From: Arthrobacter zhaoxinii
GTDB lineage: Bacteria > Actinomycetota > Actinomycetes > Actinomycetales > Micrococcaceae
NCBI RefSeq assembly: GCF_025244925.1
Contig: NZ_CP104275.1
Span: 2,542,001 to 2,606,000, forward strand
Direction: 5' to 3'
DNA: 64,000 nt
The notes under the pieces are model-generated. The model ran no database searches. It saw nothing but the letters and a program-made list of their open reading frames with translations, and had not been told where the DNA came from. Both the position numbers and the translations under genes were made by a program. Of this stretch, positions 8,789-17,751 are shown in pieces (the stretch's first letter is position 1; every line of letters starts with the position of its first letter).

Positions 8789-9769
8789 ATGATCACAGTT
8801 ACCGACCTTCGCAAGGTCTACCGGCAGGGCGAGCGAACCGTCACCGCACTGGACGGCGTGAGCCTGAGCGTGCCCAAGGGGTCGATCCACGGGATCATCG
8901 GGCACTCCGGTGCCGGTAAGTCCACCCTGGTCCGCTGCCTGACCCTGCTGGACCGGCCGACGTCGGGCTCCGTCACCATCGACGGCCGTGAGCTGACCGC
9001 GGTCAAGGACTCCGAGATCCGTGCGGCCCGCCGCCGCATCGGGATGGTGTTCCAGCACGCGAACCTCATGGATTCCCGCACAGCCGCCGCCAACATCGCG
9101 CACCCGCTGGAACTCGTCGGCACCAAGAAGAGCGTCATCGATGCCCGCGTACAGGAACTCCTGGCCCTCGTGGGACTGGAAGGCAGTGCCGGGGCATACC
9201 CCGCCCAGCTTTCGGGCGGACAGAAACAGCGTGTGGGCATTGCCCGGGCGCTGGCCTCCGATCCGGACGTACTGCTGTGCGACGAGCCGACCTCGGCACT
9301 GGACCCCAGCACCACGGATGACATCCTGGACCTCATTTCCGACCTCACCCGCCGCCTGGACCTGACGGTCCTGATCATCACGCACGAAATGAACGTGGTG
9401 AAGCGGATCTGCGATTCGGTGTCCCTGCTGGAAGCCGGACGCGTCGTGGAACACGGCCCGCTGCGCGAGGTTGCCTCGGACCTGCGCGGCCGGCTGGCCA
9501 AGCAGCTGATCCCGCTGCCCGTCACTCCGCCGTCACCCGGCGGTCCGGTCCTGGAACTGCTGTTCACGGGCCAGACCACCTCGGATCCGGTGCTGTCCGC
9601 ACTGACCCGCCGGTTCGACACCGACGTCAACGTTCTTGCCGGCAGCGTAGAGCTGCTGGCCGGCACCCGCTTCGGACGGCTGCGCATCCAGTTGGATACG
9701 CACACCGACATGGCCGCCGTCCATGAATACCTCGCCCTGCAGGGCGTCACCGTGGAGGTGGCAGCATGA
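8789..9769 (+). CDS. metN: Methionine ABC importer, ATP-binding subunit
   Basis: A 326-residue ATPase of the D/L-methionine importer MetNIQ. Walker A GHSGAGKS is at about 38-45, Q-loop FQHANL follows, the signature LSGGQKQRVGIARAL and Walker [13 protein letters not shown] are intact, and the switch His is in IITHEMN. The C-terminal ~80 residues match the NIL regulatory domain of MetN proteins, which binds methionine and inhibits transport. GAGGACG upstream supports the ATG. The stop overlaps the metI start as ATGA, so the two are coupled. Confidence 0.93.
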   Translation: MITVTDLRKVYRQGERTVTALDGVSLSVPKGSIHGIIGHSGAGKSTLVRCLTLLDRPTSGSVTIDGRELTAVKDSEIRAARRRIGMVFQHANLMDSRTAAANIAHPLELVGTKKSVIDARVQELLALVGLEGSAGAYPAQLSGGQKQRVGIARALASDPDVLLCDEPTSALDPSTTDDILDLISDLTRRLDLTVLIITHEMNVVKRICDSVSLLEAGRVVEHGPLREVASDLRGRLAKQLIPLPVTPPSPGGPVLELLFTGQTTSDPVLSALTRRFDTDVNVLAGSVELLAGTRFGRLRIQLDTHTDMAAVHEYLALQGVTVEVAA

Positions 9770-10554
9770 ACTTCCTGACCGGACTCTTCGACAACCCCGG
9801 AATCACCAAGGCCCTGCCGGAGGCCGTGGTGGAGACCCTCCAGATGGTGGGCATCGCCGGGTTCTTCACCCTGCTGATCGGGCTGCCGCTGGGCGTGTTC
9901 CTGCACGTCAGCGCCCCCGGGGGCCTGCTCCCCATGAAGATCGTCAACCGGATTGTCAGCGACATCATCGTCAACATCACCCGGTCCGTGCCGTTCGCCA
10001 TCCTGATGGTCACCCTGATTCCGCTGGCACGCCTCATCACCGGCACCTCGATCGGCCCCGTGGCGGCCTCGGTTTCGCTGAGCATCGCGACCATCCCGTT
10101 CTTTGCCCGGCTGGTGGAAAACGCGCTCCGCGACGTCTCCGGCGGCAAGATCGATGCGGCCCTGGTGATGGGCTCAACCAAGATGCAGGTGGTCACCAAG
10201 GTGCTGCTGCGCGAAGCCCTGCCCGGACTCGTCGCCGCCCTGACCACCACATTGGTGACCCTCGTGGGCTACTCCGCCATGGCCGGCATCGTCGGCGGCG
10301 GCGGCCTCGGCCGGCTGGCCTACAACTACGGCGTCCAGCGCTTCGACACCCAGGTCATGGTGGTCACGATCGTCATCATCGTGGCCCTCGTCCAGATCAT
10401 CCAGCTGGCCGGCGACTTCGCCTCGCGCCGGGTGGACCACCGGTCGGCCTCAGGTACCGGACGGCGCAGCCGCCCGGCTGCCGCGGCAGAAGGCATCAGC
10501 CCCGCCGCCGCCCCCGCCGGCACCGCCCGCGAACCCGATAAGACCATGGTCTAA
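9766..10554 (+). CDS. metI: Methionine ABC importer, permease
   Basis: A 262-residue integral membrane permease with about five hydrophobic segments. The ABC coupling helix region is visible as ALVMGSTKMQVVTKVLLREALPGL (EAA loop). The start overlaps metN by 4 nt. The last ~35 residues form an Ala/Pro/Arg-rich tail that is longer than usual for MetI (about 220 residues) and is probably disordered in the cytoplasm. It is followed by a 122-bp gap containing a small hairpin and then metQ. Confidence 0.92.
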   Translation: MNFLTGLFDNPGITKALPEAVVETLQMVGIAGFFTLLIGLPLGVFLHVSAPGGLLPMKIVNRIVSDIIVNITRSVPFAILMVTLIPLARLITGTSIGPVAASVSLSIATIPFFARLVENALRDVSGGKIDAALVMGSTKMQVVTKVLLREALPGLVAALTTTLVTLVGYSAMAGIVGGGGLGRLAYNYGVQRFDTQVMVVTIVIIVALVQIIQLAGDFASRRVDHRSASGTGRRSRPAAAAEGISPAAAPAGTAREPDKTMV

Positions 10555-10570
10555 CCTCCGTCTTCGCAGA

Positions 10571-10587
10571 GCCCGGCATGCCCGGGC
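10571..10587 (+). repeat. Small hairpin between metI and metQ
   Basis: GCCCGG (10571-10576) pairs with CCGGGC (10582-10587) across a 5-nt loop. There is no U-tract. It is short and might only mark an mRNA processing or stability site. Confidence 0.35.
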
Positions 10588-10676
10588 CCTGCGGACCTGC
10601 AGCCAGTAGCCGCTAGCTGCACCTTCCCCGGACGGCGGACATCCGCTTCCCGGGTTACGTGAAAGGAACGCATTCG

Positions 10677-11516
10677 ATGCGTAAAACACTTACCCTCGTT
10701 GCCACCGGTGTGGCCACGGCTCTGGCGCTGACGGCTTGCGGCGGATCTGATTCCGCCTCCAGCGCCGTAGACAGCCTTGACCCGGAAAAGCCGGTCACCC
10801 TCACCGTGGGTGCCAGCCCCACGCCGCACGCCCGGATCCTGGAGTTTGTCCGCGACAACCTCGCCGAGGGCACCGGCCTGGACCTCGAAATCCAGGAGTT
10901 CGACGACTACGTGACGCCGAACATTTCCCTCAACGACGGCGACAGCGACGTCAACTTCTACCAGCACCTGCCCTACCTGGAATCCCAGATGGAGAGCCAG
11001 GGCTACGACTTCGAGCACGGCGCCGGCATCCACGTGGAGCCCTACGCCGCGTTCTCGGAGAAGCACGAGGACGTTTCCACCATCAAGGAGGGCGCCCGGG
11101 TCATGGTCACCAACGACCCCTCGAACCAGGCACGCGCCCTCAAGATGCTTGAAGAGGCCGGACTCATGAAGGACATCGCGGACGACTCCTCCGTGCTGAC
11201 CCTGACCGAGGAACAGAATCCCAAGGACCTGGACTTCCAGGAAAACCAGCCGGAACTGCTGGTCAATGACCTCAGTGATCCCACCGTGGACCTTGCCATC
11301 ATCAACGGCAACTACATCCTCGAAGCCGGGCTGAACACGGACGATGCCCTGCTGGTGGAATCTGCCGAGGACAACCCGTACGCCAACTTCCTCGTCTGGA
11401 AGACCGGCAACAAGGACGCACGGATCGACAAGCTCGAGGAACTGCTCCACTCCCCCGAAACCAAGGCCTTCATTGAAGAGACCTGGCCGAACGGTGACGT
11501 GACCGCCGCTTTCTAG
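10677..11516 (+). CDS. metQ: Methionine-binding lipoprotein
   Basis: A 279-residue NlpA/MetQ-family substrate-binding protein of MetNIQ. The signal peptide ends in the lipobox LTAC, so the mature protein is anchored by Cys 21 or so outside the membrane. Family features include the VGASPTPHARIL start of the mature domain, VNFYQHLPYL, and NGNYILEAGL. ATG 10677 is chosen over an in-frame GTG 18 nt earlier because AAAGGAA sits 8 nt before it. It is the last gene of the operon and ends at a strong terminator. Confidence 0.93.
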   Translation: MRKTLTLVATGVATALALTACGGSDSASSAVDSLDPEKPVTLTVGASPTPHARILEFVRDNLAEGTGLDLEIQEFDDYVTPNISLNDGDSDVNFYQHLPYLESQMESQGYDFEHGAGIHVEPYAAFSEKHEDVSTIKEGARVMVTNDPSNQARALKMLEEAGLMKDIADDSSVLTLTEEQNPKDLDFQENQPELLVNDLSDPTVDLAIINGNYILEAGLNTDDALLVESAEDNPYANFLVWKTGNKDARIDKLEELLHSPETKAFIEETWPNGDVTAAF

Positions 11517-11526
11517 GCCGGACACG

Positions 11527-11569
11527 AAAAACCCCGCACCTCCCGTCAAAGGGAGGTGCGGGGTTTTTT
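11527..11569. terminator. Bidirectional terminator between metQ and hemL
   Basis: A perfect stem (CCCCGCACCTCCC at 11532-11544 with its complement at 11551-11563) has loop GTCAAA, five A on the left and six T on the right. It can stop the met operon rightward and the hem operon leftward. Confidence 0.93.
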
Positions 11570-11589
11570 ACTGCCCTAAACCGCCGGAC

Positions 11590-12915
11590 CTACGGCTGCG
11601 CCTCGGCTGCCGCCTTCGCGGCGGCGGGGAGGGCGTCGTAGATCCGGTTCATCGCGGCGTCGTCGTGGGCGCCGGAGAGGAACCAGGCCTCGAACACGGA
11701 CGGCGGCAGGTACACGCCGGCGTCGAGCATCGAGTGGAAGAACGGCTTATAGCGGAAGGACTCCTGCGCCTGGGCCTGCTCATAGTTGTGCACGCCGGTG
11801 GCGGAGGTGCCGAAAGCGACGCTGAACAGGCTGCCCGCGCGCTGGATGCTGTGGTCCACGCCCGCGGCTTCCAGTGCGGCGGAGACGGCGGCGGAAAGCT
11901 CCGCGGAGCGTGCATCCACCGTGGCATAGACCTCGGCGGTGGCGGCCTTCAGCGTGGCCACGCCGGCTGCCATCGCGATCGGGTTACCCGACAGGGTGCC
12001 GGCCTGGTAGACCGGGCCCAGCGGGGCCAGGTAATCCATCACGTCGGCACGGCCGCCGAGCGCGGCTACGGGCATGCCGCCGCCGATGACCTTGCCGAAG
12101 GTGAACAGGTCCGGCGTCCAGCCTTCCTGCGCGCCGGTCAGGCCCCAGTAGCCGCCCGGTCCGGTGCGGAACCCGGTGAGTACCTCGTCGAGGATCAGCA
12201 GCGCGCCGTGCGCGGAGGTGATGCGGGACAGGGCGGCGTTGAAGCCCTCGTCGGGGGTGACCACGCCCATGTTCGCGGGTGCTGCTTCGGTGATGACCGC
12301 GGCAATGTTCGCGCCGTGTTCAGCGAAGGCCTTCTCGACGGCGGCTACGTCGTTGTACGGCAGCACCAGCGTTTCCGCGGCAGTGGCTTCGGTGACGCCG
12401 GCCGAGCCGGGCAGCGCCAGGGTGGCCAGGCCGGAGCCGGCGGAGGCCAGCAGCCCGTCGAGGTGGCCGTGGTAGCAGCCGGCGAACTTGATGACCAGGT
12501 TCCGGCCGGTGTAGCCGCGGGCCAGCCGGATGGCGGTCATGGTGGCTTCCGTACCGGTGGACACCATGCGCAGGCGCTTCACGCCCGGCACCCGGTCCAT
12601 TACCAGCTGCGCCAGTTCCGCTTCGGCCGGAGTGGACGCACCGAAGGACAGCCCGTTGTCGACGGCGGCGTGGACGGCCGCCAGGACGTCCGGGTGGGAG
12701 TGGCCCACCAGGGCCGGACCCCAGGAGCAGACGAGGTCCACGTATTCGCGGCCCTCCGAGTCCGTAATGTACGGGCCCGTGGCGGAGACCATGAAGCGCG
12801 GCGTGCCGCCCACGGAGCCGAAGGCCCGGACCGGGGAGTTCACGCCACCGGGCATCAGGGCCCGGGCGCGGTCAAAGAGTTCTTCGGAGGAAGACGGTGA
12901 GACAGGTGAGGACAT
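11590..12915 (-). CDS. hemL: Glutamate-1-semialdehyde 2,1-aminomutase
   Basis: A 441-residue PLP enzyme that converts glutamate-1-semialdehyde to 5-aminolevulinate, the second step of the C5 heme route. The PLP lysine is K275 in [10 protein letters not shown], preceded by [11 protein letters not shown]. The N-terminal [12 protein letters not shown] signature and [16 protein letters not shown] are typical. Its ATG overlaps the hemB stop by one base (TAATG). It is the last gene of the eight-gene hem operon and ends 20 bp before the bidirectional terminator. Length matches the family. Confidence 0.96.
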   Translation of the reverse strand: MSSPVSPSSSEELFDRARALMPGGVNSPVRAFGSVGGTPRFMVSATGPYITDSEGREYVDLVCSWGPALVGHSHPDVLAAVHAAVDNGLSFGASTPAEAELAQLVMDRVPGVKRLRMVSTGTEATMTAIRLARGYTGRNLVIKFAGCYHGHLDGLLASAGSGLATLALPGSAGVTEATAAETLVLPYNDVAAVEKAFAEHGANIAAVITEAAPANMGVVTPDEGFNAALSRITSAHGALLILDEVLTGFRTGPGGYWGLTGAQEGWTPDLFTFGKVIGGGMPVAALGGRADVMDYLAPLGPVYQAGTLSGNPIAMAAGVATLKAATAEVYATVDARSAELSAAVSAALEAAGVDHSIQRAGSLFSVAFGTSATGVHNYEQAQAQESFRYKPFFHSMLDAGVYLPPSVFEAWFLSGAHDDAAMNRIYDALPAAAKAAAEAQP

Positions 12916-13898
12916 TACTTGCTTTCCTTCAGCCAGGCCGCCAGCTCGGTGGCCCAGTAGGTGAGAATCATGTTGGCGCCGGCCCGCTTGATGCCCAGCA
13001 CGGACTCTTCGATGGCCCGGCGGCGGTCGATCCAGCCGTTGGCGGCAGCCGCTTCAATCATCGCGTACTCGCCGGAGATCTGGTAAGCGCCCACGGGGAC
13101 CGGGGACATGGCGGCTACGTCGGCCAGCACGTCGAGGTAGCTCATGGCCGGCTTGACCATCACCATGTCGGCGCCTTCTTCGAGGTCCAGTTCAACCTCG
13201 AGCAGCGCTTCGCGGCGGTTCGAGGCGTCCATCTGGTACGTGCGGCGGTCACCCTTCAGCTGCGAGTCCACGGCTTCGCGGAAGGGGCCGTAGAACGCGG
13301 AGGCATACTTCGCCGCGTAGGCGAACAGGGAGACGTCGGTGTAGCCGGCGGTGTCCAGCGCGTGGCGGATGACGGCGATCTGCCCGTCCATCATGCCGGA
13401 CGGGCCCAGCACGTGGGCGCCGGCGCGCGCCTGCTCCACGGCCATCCGGCCGTAGATGTACAGGGTGGTGTCATTGTCCACCACGCCGTTTTCATCCAGG
13501 ACCCCGCAGTGTCCGTGGTCGGTGAATTCGTCCAGGCAGACGTCGCTCATGATGACCAGTTCGTCGCCCACTTCCTCACGGACGGCAGCGATGCCGCGGT
13601 TGAGGATGCCGTGGGGATCGGTGCCGGCACTGCCCACGGCGTCACGCTCGGCGGGGATGCCGAAGAGCATGATGCCGCCGATGCCCAGCTCTGCCGCTTC
13701 GGAGGCGGCTTTTTTGAGGCTGTCCAGGGTGTGCTGGACGACGCCGGGCATGGAGGTCAGCGGGTTGGGCTCGGTGATGCCCTCACGGACAAAGGCCGGA
13801 AGGATCAGCTCGGCGGGATCCAGCCGGAACTCTGCGGTCAGCCGCCGCATGGCGGGGGTGGTGCGGAGGCGGCGGGGGCGGTGCTGGGGGAAGCTCAT
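12915..13898 (-). CDS. hemB: Porphobilinogen synthase (delta-aminolevulinate dehydratase)
   Basis: A 327-residue enzyme condensing two 5-aminolevulinate molecules to porphobilinogen. The two active-site lysines are K197 ([11 protein letters not shown]) and K249 ([12 protein letters not shown]). In the metal region ([14 protein letters not shown], 119-132) only C121 and C131 are present, and the middle Cys of zinc-type enzymes is Asp, so metal use is not obvious from sequence. ATG 13898 is preferred over an upstream start 63 nt earlier, because that would run into hemD and add a non-family leader. Confidence 0.95.
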   Translation of the reverse strand: MSFPQHRPRRLRTTPAMRRLTAEFRLDPAELILPAFVREGITEPNPLTSMPGVVQHTLDSLKKAASEAAELGIGGIMLFGIPAERDAVGSAGTDPHGILNRGIAAVREEVGDELVIMSDVCLDEFTDHGHCGVLDENGVVDNDTTLYIYGRMAVEQARAGAHVLGPSGMMDGQIAVIRHALDTAGYTDVSLFAYAAKYASAFYGPFREAVDSQLKGDRRTYQMDASNRREALLEVELDLEEGADMVMVKPAMSYLDVLADVAAMSPVPVGAYQISGEYAMIEAAAANGWIDRRRAIEESVLGIKRAGANMILTYWATELAAWLKESK

Positions 13899-13932
13899 GG
13901 AGGTAATTCTGCCTTCCGGTAAAGATGGGGAA

Positions 13933-14796
13933 CTAGGGGGTAGGACCCGTAGACATAGCAATGGACAGTGCCTGCGCTATTCCCGCCGGGGTTGGCTGCT
14001 TCGCCACGGCATCCGCGTCCGCGCCCAGCTCGCGCATCCGCGCCGCCGTGCTCTCGCCGATGGCGACCAGCAGTGTTCCGGCGGGGACCGGCGCGCAGCG
14101 GCGCACGAACCGGCGGGCAATGCTCGGCGAGGTGAGGACGACGGCGCGGGGTCCGGCGGGTGCCGATGCGGCAAAGGCTTCCGGGTCCAGCAGCCCCTCC
14201 CCGGGGACCGCCGGGGTAAAGCGCACGCCGGCGGCGGGATAGTCCACGGTGCAGTATGCGGTCACGGCCCGCACGTCCCACCCCAGTGATGTCAGGGCAT
14301 CGTTCAGGGACGGATCGGCGACGTCGGCCTGCGGGAGCAGCACCCGCAGGTCCCCGCCCTCCGGATCGGATCCCGACGGATCCGGCCAGGAGGCGGCCAG
14401 GCCGCGGGCGGACTGGTCCGTGTCCGGCAGGAAGTCGATATCGAAGCCGATCTCCTCCAGTGCCTGCCGCGTGCCGGCGCCGACTGCCGCGATGCGGGTG
14501 TCCGCGGGAACCACGGCGTCGGGGCGGATGCCCAGCGCTGCGCACCGGCGGGTCACGGCCCGGACGGTGGTGACACTGGTGAAGACCACCCAGGCGAACC
14601 GGCCGGCCTTCAGTGAATTCAGGGCGCGGTCCAGCAGGGCGGTGTCCGCGGGGAACTGGAAATCAATCAGGGGCATCAGCGCCACGGATGCCCCGCAGTC
14701 TTCCAGCTCCCGGACCATCGCCGAAGCACGGTCCGGGGTGCGTGGAAGAACAACGAACAGTCCGGCGAGGTCCGGCCCCTGATGCCTGGCTGCCAT
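13933..14796 (-). CDS. hemD: Uroporphyrinogen-III synthase
   Basis: A 287-residue two-lobed HemD-type protein that cyclises hydroxymethylbilane with inversion of ring D. Family traits are weak, as usual for Hem[22 protein letters not shown] at the start, [10 protein letters not shown] in the first lobe, and [13 protein letters not shown] with [14 protein letters not shown] in the second. Position directly after hemC (24-bp gap) and before hemB supports the call. Start ATG 14796. Confidence 0.9.
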   Translation of the reverse strand: MAARHQGPDLAGLFVVLPRTPDRASAMVRELEDCGASVALMPLIDFQFPADTALLDRALNSLKAGRFAWVVFTSVTTVRAVTRRCAALGIRPDAVVPADTRIAAVGAGTRQALEEIGFDIDFLPDTDQSARGLAASWPDPSGSDPEGGDLRVLLPQADVADPSLNDALTSLGWDVRAVTAYCTVDYPAAGVRFTPAVPGEGLLDPEAFAASAPAGPRAVVLTSPSIARRFVRRCAPVPAGTLLVAIGESTAARMRELGADADAVAKQPTPAGIAQALSIAMSTGPTP

Positions 14797-14820
14797 CTCA
14801 GCGGCTCCCGAAGCCGGGCA

Positions 14821-15780
14821 TCAGCTGGCGGGCAGGTCGGTGAGCTGCCCGGCGCCTGCCGCGAGCAGCTCCTCGGCCACCTGCACGCCAAGGGCACGGG
14901 CGGCGTCTTCGGTGCGTTCGCCGGCGACGGCGGTGCGGCGCATCAGGCGCGTGCCGTCGTCGCTGCAGACCACTGCCTCGAGCGTGATGCCGTCGGCGTC
15001 GACGCGGGCCAGTGCCCCGACCGGAGCTGTGCAGCCTGCTTCAAGCCGGCCGAGCATGGCCCGTTCGGCAGCCACGGTGAGGCGGCTGTCGGCGTGGTCG
15101 TAGGCAGCAAGTGCCTTGGCGAGCTGACCGCCGTCGGCTGCGTCCGCGGCACGGCATTCCACGGCCAGGGCTCCCTGTCCGGGGGCGGGCAGCATCACGG
15201 CGGGGTCGATGTACTCGGTCACCATGTTCAGCCGGCCCAGCCGGGCCAGTCCGGCGGCAGCCAGCACCACGGCGTCGAGGTCTCCGGGGGCGCCTTCGAC
15301 GAGGCCGGCAACCCGGCCCAGGCGGGTGTCCACGTTGCCGCGGATATCCACGATCTCGAGGTCCGGGCGGGCGGCCCGGAGCTGGGCGGCGCGGCGCGGG
15401 GAACCGGTGCCGATCTTCGCCCCGGCGGGAAGCTGTGCCAGGGTCAGGCCGTCCCGGGCGCACAGGACGTCGCGGACGTCCACGCGTTCCGGAACCGCAC
15501 CCAGGGCCAGGCCGTCCGCCGGAGCGGTGGGCAGGTCCTTGAGCGAGTGCACGGCGACGTCGCAGTCACCGCGCAGCAGCGATTCCCGCAGCGCTGCCAC
15601 GAAGACGCCGGTGCCGCCGATCTGCGACAGGGCGGCACGGTTGATGTCACCCTCGGTGCGCACCCGCACCAGTTCGATGTCGAAACCGCCCAGCCCCGAC
15701 AGTGCCTCGGCGACGGTGGTGGTCTGGGTGACGGCCAGGGCGCTGCCGCGGGTGCCGATGAGGACGGGCGACTGTGCCAC
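14821..15780 (-). CDS. hemC: Hydroxymethylbilane synthase (porphobilinogen deaminase)
   Basis: A 319-residue enzyme that polymerises four porphobilinogens. The dipyrromethane cofactor attaches to C250 (RLEAGCTAPVG). The catalytic Asp is D82 in HSLKDLP. The N-terminal GTRGSALA and GTGSPRRAAQL signatures are present. Start is GTG 15780, which overlaps the hemH stop by one base. Confidence 0.96.
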   Translation of the reverse strand: MAQSPVLIGTRGSALAVTQTTTVAEALSGLGGFDIELVRVRTEGDINRAALSQIGGTGVFVAALRESLLRGDCDVAVHSLKDLPTAPADGLALGAVPERVDVRDVLCARDGLTLAQLPAGAKIGTGSPRRAAQLRAARPDLEIVDIRGNVDTRLGRVAGLVEGAPGDLDAVVLAAAGLARLGRLNMVTEYIDPAVMLPAPGQGALAVECRAADAADGGQLAKALAAYDHADSRLTVAAERAMLGRLEAGCTAPVGALARVDADGITLEAVVCSDDGTRLMRRTAVAGERTEDAARALGVQVAEELLAAGAGQLTDLPAS

Positions 15781-16973
15781 TACTCGACGCCCACGGTGGA
15801 ATCGGCGCCGGCGATGGTCGGCTTTTCGCCGCGCAGGTTGGCGCAGCAGCCGGGACGGCAGACGTCGTACCAGGGGCCGAGGTCGGTCATGGCGGGGCGG
15901 ATGGCAATGTTGTTTTCCAGGGTGCGTTCCTGCAGCAGGTCCACCAGGCCGGACACGAAGGTTTCGTGGATGCCCGGGGTCGGCGTGCGGTCAGCCGCCA
16001 GGCCCAGTTCCTTGCAGGTATCCATGGCCTCGGTGTCGAGGTCCCAGAGGACTTCCATGTGGTCGCTGACGAAGCCCAGCGGAACAATCACTACGCCGTT
16101 GACGCCCTTGGCGGGCAGTTCCGCAATCGCGTCATTGATGTCCGGTTCCAGCCAGGGGATGTGCGGGGCGCCGGAGCGGGACTGGTAGACCAGCTGCCAG
16201 TCCAGGCCTGCGGCTTCGGGGATACGGTCCATGATGGCGCGGGCGTTGGCCAGGTGCTGGGCGACGTAGGCGCTGCCTTCTTCGAACTCGCGGTCGCGCG
16301 GGCCGGAGGCTTCAGCGTCGGCGGTGGGGATCGAGTGGGTGGAGAAGAGGATCTCGATCTTTTCGTTCTCCACGCCCTTGGCGGCGAGCTGGGCCCGGAC
16401 CTTGGCCACGGACTCGCGGACGCCTTCGACGAAGGGTTCCACGAAGCCGGGGTGGTCGAAGTACTGGCGGACCTTGTCCACGTGCAGCTTCTTGTCCAGT
16501 CCGGTCTTCAGGAGGTTCATGCCCAGGTCTTCGCGGTACTGGCGGCAGCTGGAGTACGAGGAGTAGACGCTGGTGGTGATCATGAGGATGCGGCGGTAGC
16601 CGTTGTCGTAGGCGTCCTGGAGGACGTCCTTGATGTACGGCGCCCAGTTCCGGTTGCCCCAGAGCACGGGCAGTTCGACGCCGCGGCGCGCGAGTTCGGC
16701 TTCCAGTGCCGCCTTCAGTGCACGGTTCTGCTCGTTGATGGGGCTGATGCCGCCGTTGGCGCGGTAGTGGGTGGCCACCTCTTCCAGCCGTTCATCGGGG
16801 ATTCCGCGCCCGGCAGTGACGTTGCGGAGGAAGGGGATGACGTCTTCCTGGCCTTCGGGACCGCCGAAGGATGCCAGCAGGATGGCGTCATAGTGCTTCG
16901 GGGCCATGCGGCCGTTGTCGTCGACGCCCTCGAACGGGTCGAAAGCGGGCTCGTTGGAAACAGCGGATGTCAT
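15780..16973 (-). CDS. hemH: Coproporphyrin III ferrochelatase (CpfC/HemH)
   Basis: A 397-residue ferrochelatase. In organisms with HemQ and a Gram-positive HemY it inserts iron into coproporphyrin III rather than protoporphyrin IX. Visible motifs are ILLASFGGPEG at the N-terminus, LFSTHSIP with the metal-binding His, and VIVPLGFVSDHMEVLWDLD. The C-terminal region has several Cys (DVCRPGCCANL), the arrangement that carries a [2Fe-2S] cluster in some actinobacterial ferrochelatases; cluster presence here is inferred. The ATG overlaps the hemQ stop by 4 nt. Confidence 0.94.
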   Translation of the reverse strand: MTSAVSNEPAFDPFEGVDDNGRMAPKHYDAILLASFGGPEGQEDVIPFLRNVTAGRGIPDERLEEVATHYRANGGISPINEQNRALKAALEAELARRGVELPVLWGNRNWAPYIKDVLQDAYDNGYRRILMITTSVYSSYSSCRQYREDLGMNLLKTGLDKKLHVDKVRQYFDHPGFVEPFVEGVRESVAKVRAQLAAKGVENEKIEILFSTHSIPTADAEASGPRDREFEEGSAYVAQHLANARAIMDRIPEAAGLDWQLVYQSRSGAPHIPWLEPDINDAIAELPAKGVNGVVIVPLGFVSDHMEVLWDLDTEAMDTCKELGLAADRTPTPGIHETFVSGLVDLLQERTLENNIAIRPAMTDLGPWYDVCRPGCCANLRGEKPTIAGADSTVGVE

Positions 16974-17677
16974 TTGAGTACCTCGGCAACTTCGGCGGCC
17001 GGAATACGCCGGCCGGTATAGAACGGGACTTCTTCACGGACGTGGTTGCGGGCCTCGGTGGCACGCAGGTGGCGCATCATGTCGACGAGATCAACCAGAT
17101 TGGGAGCTTCCAGGCCCAGGATCCATTCCCAGTCGCCGAGGGCGAAGGAGGCCACGGTGTTGGCCAGGACCTGGGGGAATTCGCGGCCGAGCATGCCGTG
17201 GTCACGCAGCATCTTGCCGCGTTCCTCGGCGGGCAGCTGGTACCACTCATAGGAGCGGACAAACGGGTAGACGCAGATCCAGGTCTCGGGGTCGATCCCC
17301 CGGGCAAAGGACGGCCAGTGGTTCTTGGAGAACTCCGCATCGCGGTGCACGCCCATGGCGGACCAGGCGATCTCGGTGCCGGCGAAGAGCTCGGTCCGGC
17401 GCACCTGGCGCAGGGCCGCCTGCAGCGCTTCGGGGGCGCTGCCGTGCAGCCAGACCATCACGTCCGCATCCACGCGCATGGCGGAGACATCGTAGAGGCC
17501 GCGGAGCGTGACGTTGCTGGCGGTCAGGTCCTTGGCGAGGGCTTCAAAGGCTTCAACCGCACCGTCGGAAACAGGTGCTTTGGGCGTGGAAGACCGCTTG
17601 AAAACGGTCCAGAGGGTAAAGAACTGTTCTTCGTTGCCGGCCGCCTCGGCGGGGCTGCGGTCCATCGTCTCACTCAT
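16970..17677 (-). CDS. hemQ: Coproheme decarboxylase (HemQ/ChdC)
   Basis: A 235-residue member of the chlorite dismutase superfamily that decarboxylates coproheme to heme b, the last step of the coproporphyrin pathway. The catalytic Tyr is Y137 in WICVYPFVRS. The likely distal His of actinobacterial enzymes is H160 in MLRDHGML (residue roles by homology). W and R residues around SYEWYQLP are conserved in the family. It is followed by hemH with a 4-nt overlap and separated from hemY by 74 bp that hold an inverted repeat. Confidence 0.94.
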   Translation of the reverse strand: MSETMDRSPAEAAGNEEQFFTLWTVFKRSSTPKAPVSDGAVEAFEALAKDLTASNVTLRGLYDVSAMRVDADVMVWLHGSAPEALQAALRQVRRTELFAGTEIAWSAMGVHRDAEFSKNHWPSFARGIDPETWICVYPFVRSYEWYQLPAEERGKMLRDHGMLGREFPQVLANTVASFALGDWEWILGLEAPNLVDLVDMMRHLRATEARNHVREEVPFYTGRRIPAAEVAEVLK

Positions 17678-17720
17678 GTTTAACAGTCTGCCCTTTGCAT
17701 ATAGGTAAGTCGAAACACAG

Positions 17721-17744
17721 CACTTCTACCATGTGTAGAAAGTG
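17721..17744 (-). promoter_or_regulatory. Inverted repeat upstream of hemQ, candidate operator
   Basis: CACTTCTAC (17721-17729) and GTAGAAAGTG (17735-17744) are complementary apart from one extra A, around a 5-nt centre. It lies in the only real gap (74 bp) inside the hemE-hemL operon, about 45-65 bp before the hemQ start. It does not match the DtxR/IdeR iron box. No regulator can be named. Confidence 0.4.
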
Positions 17745-17751
17745 TGCAAGG

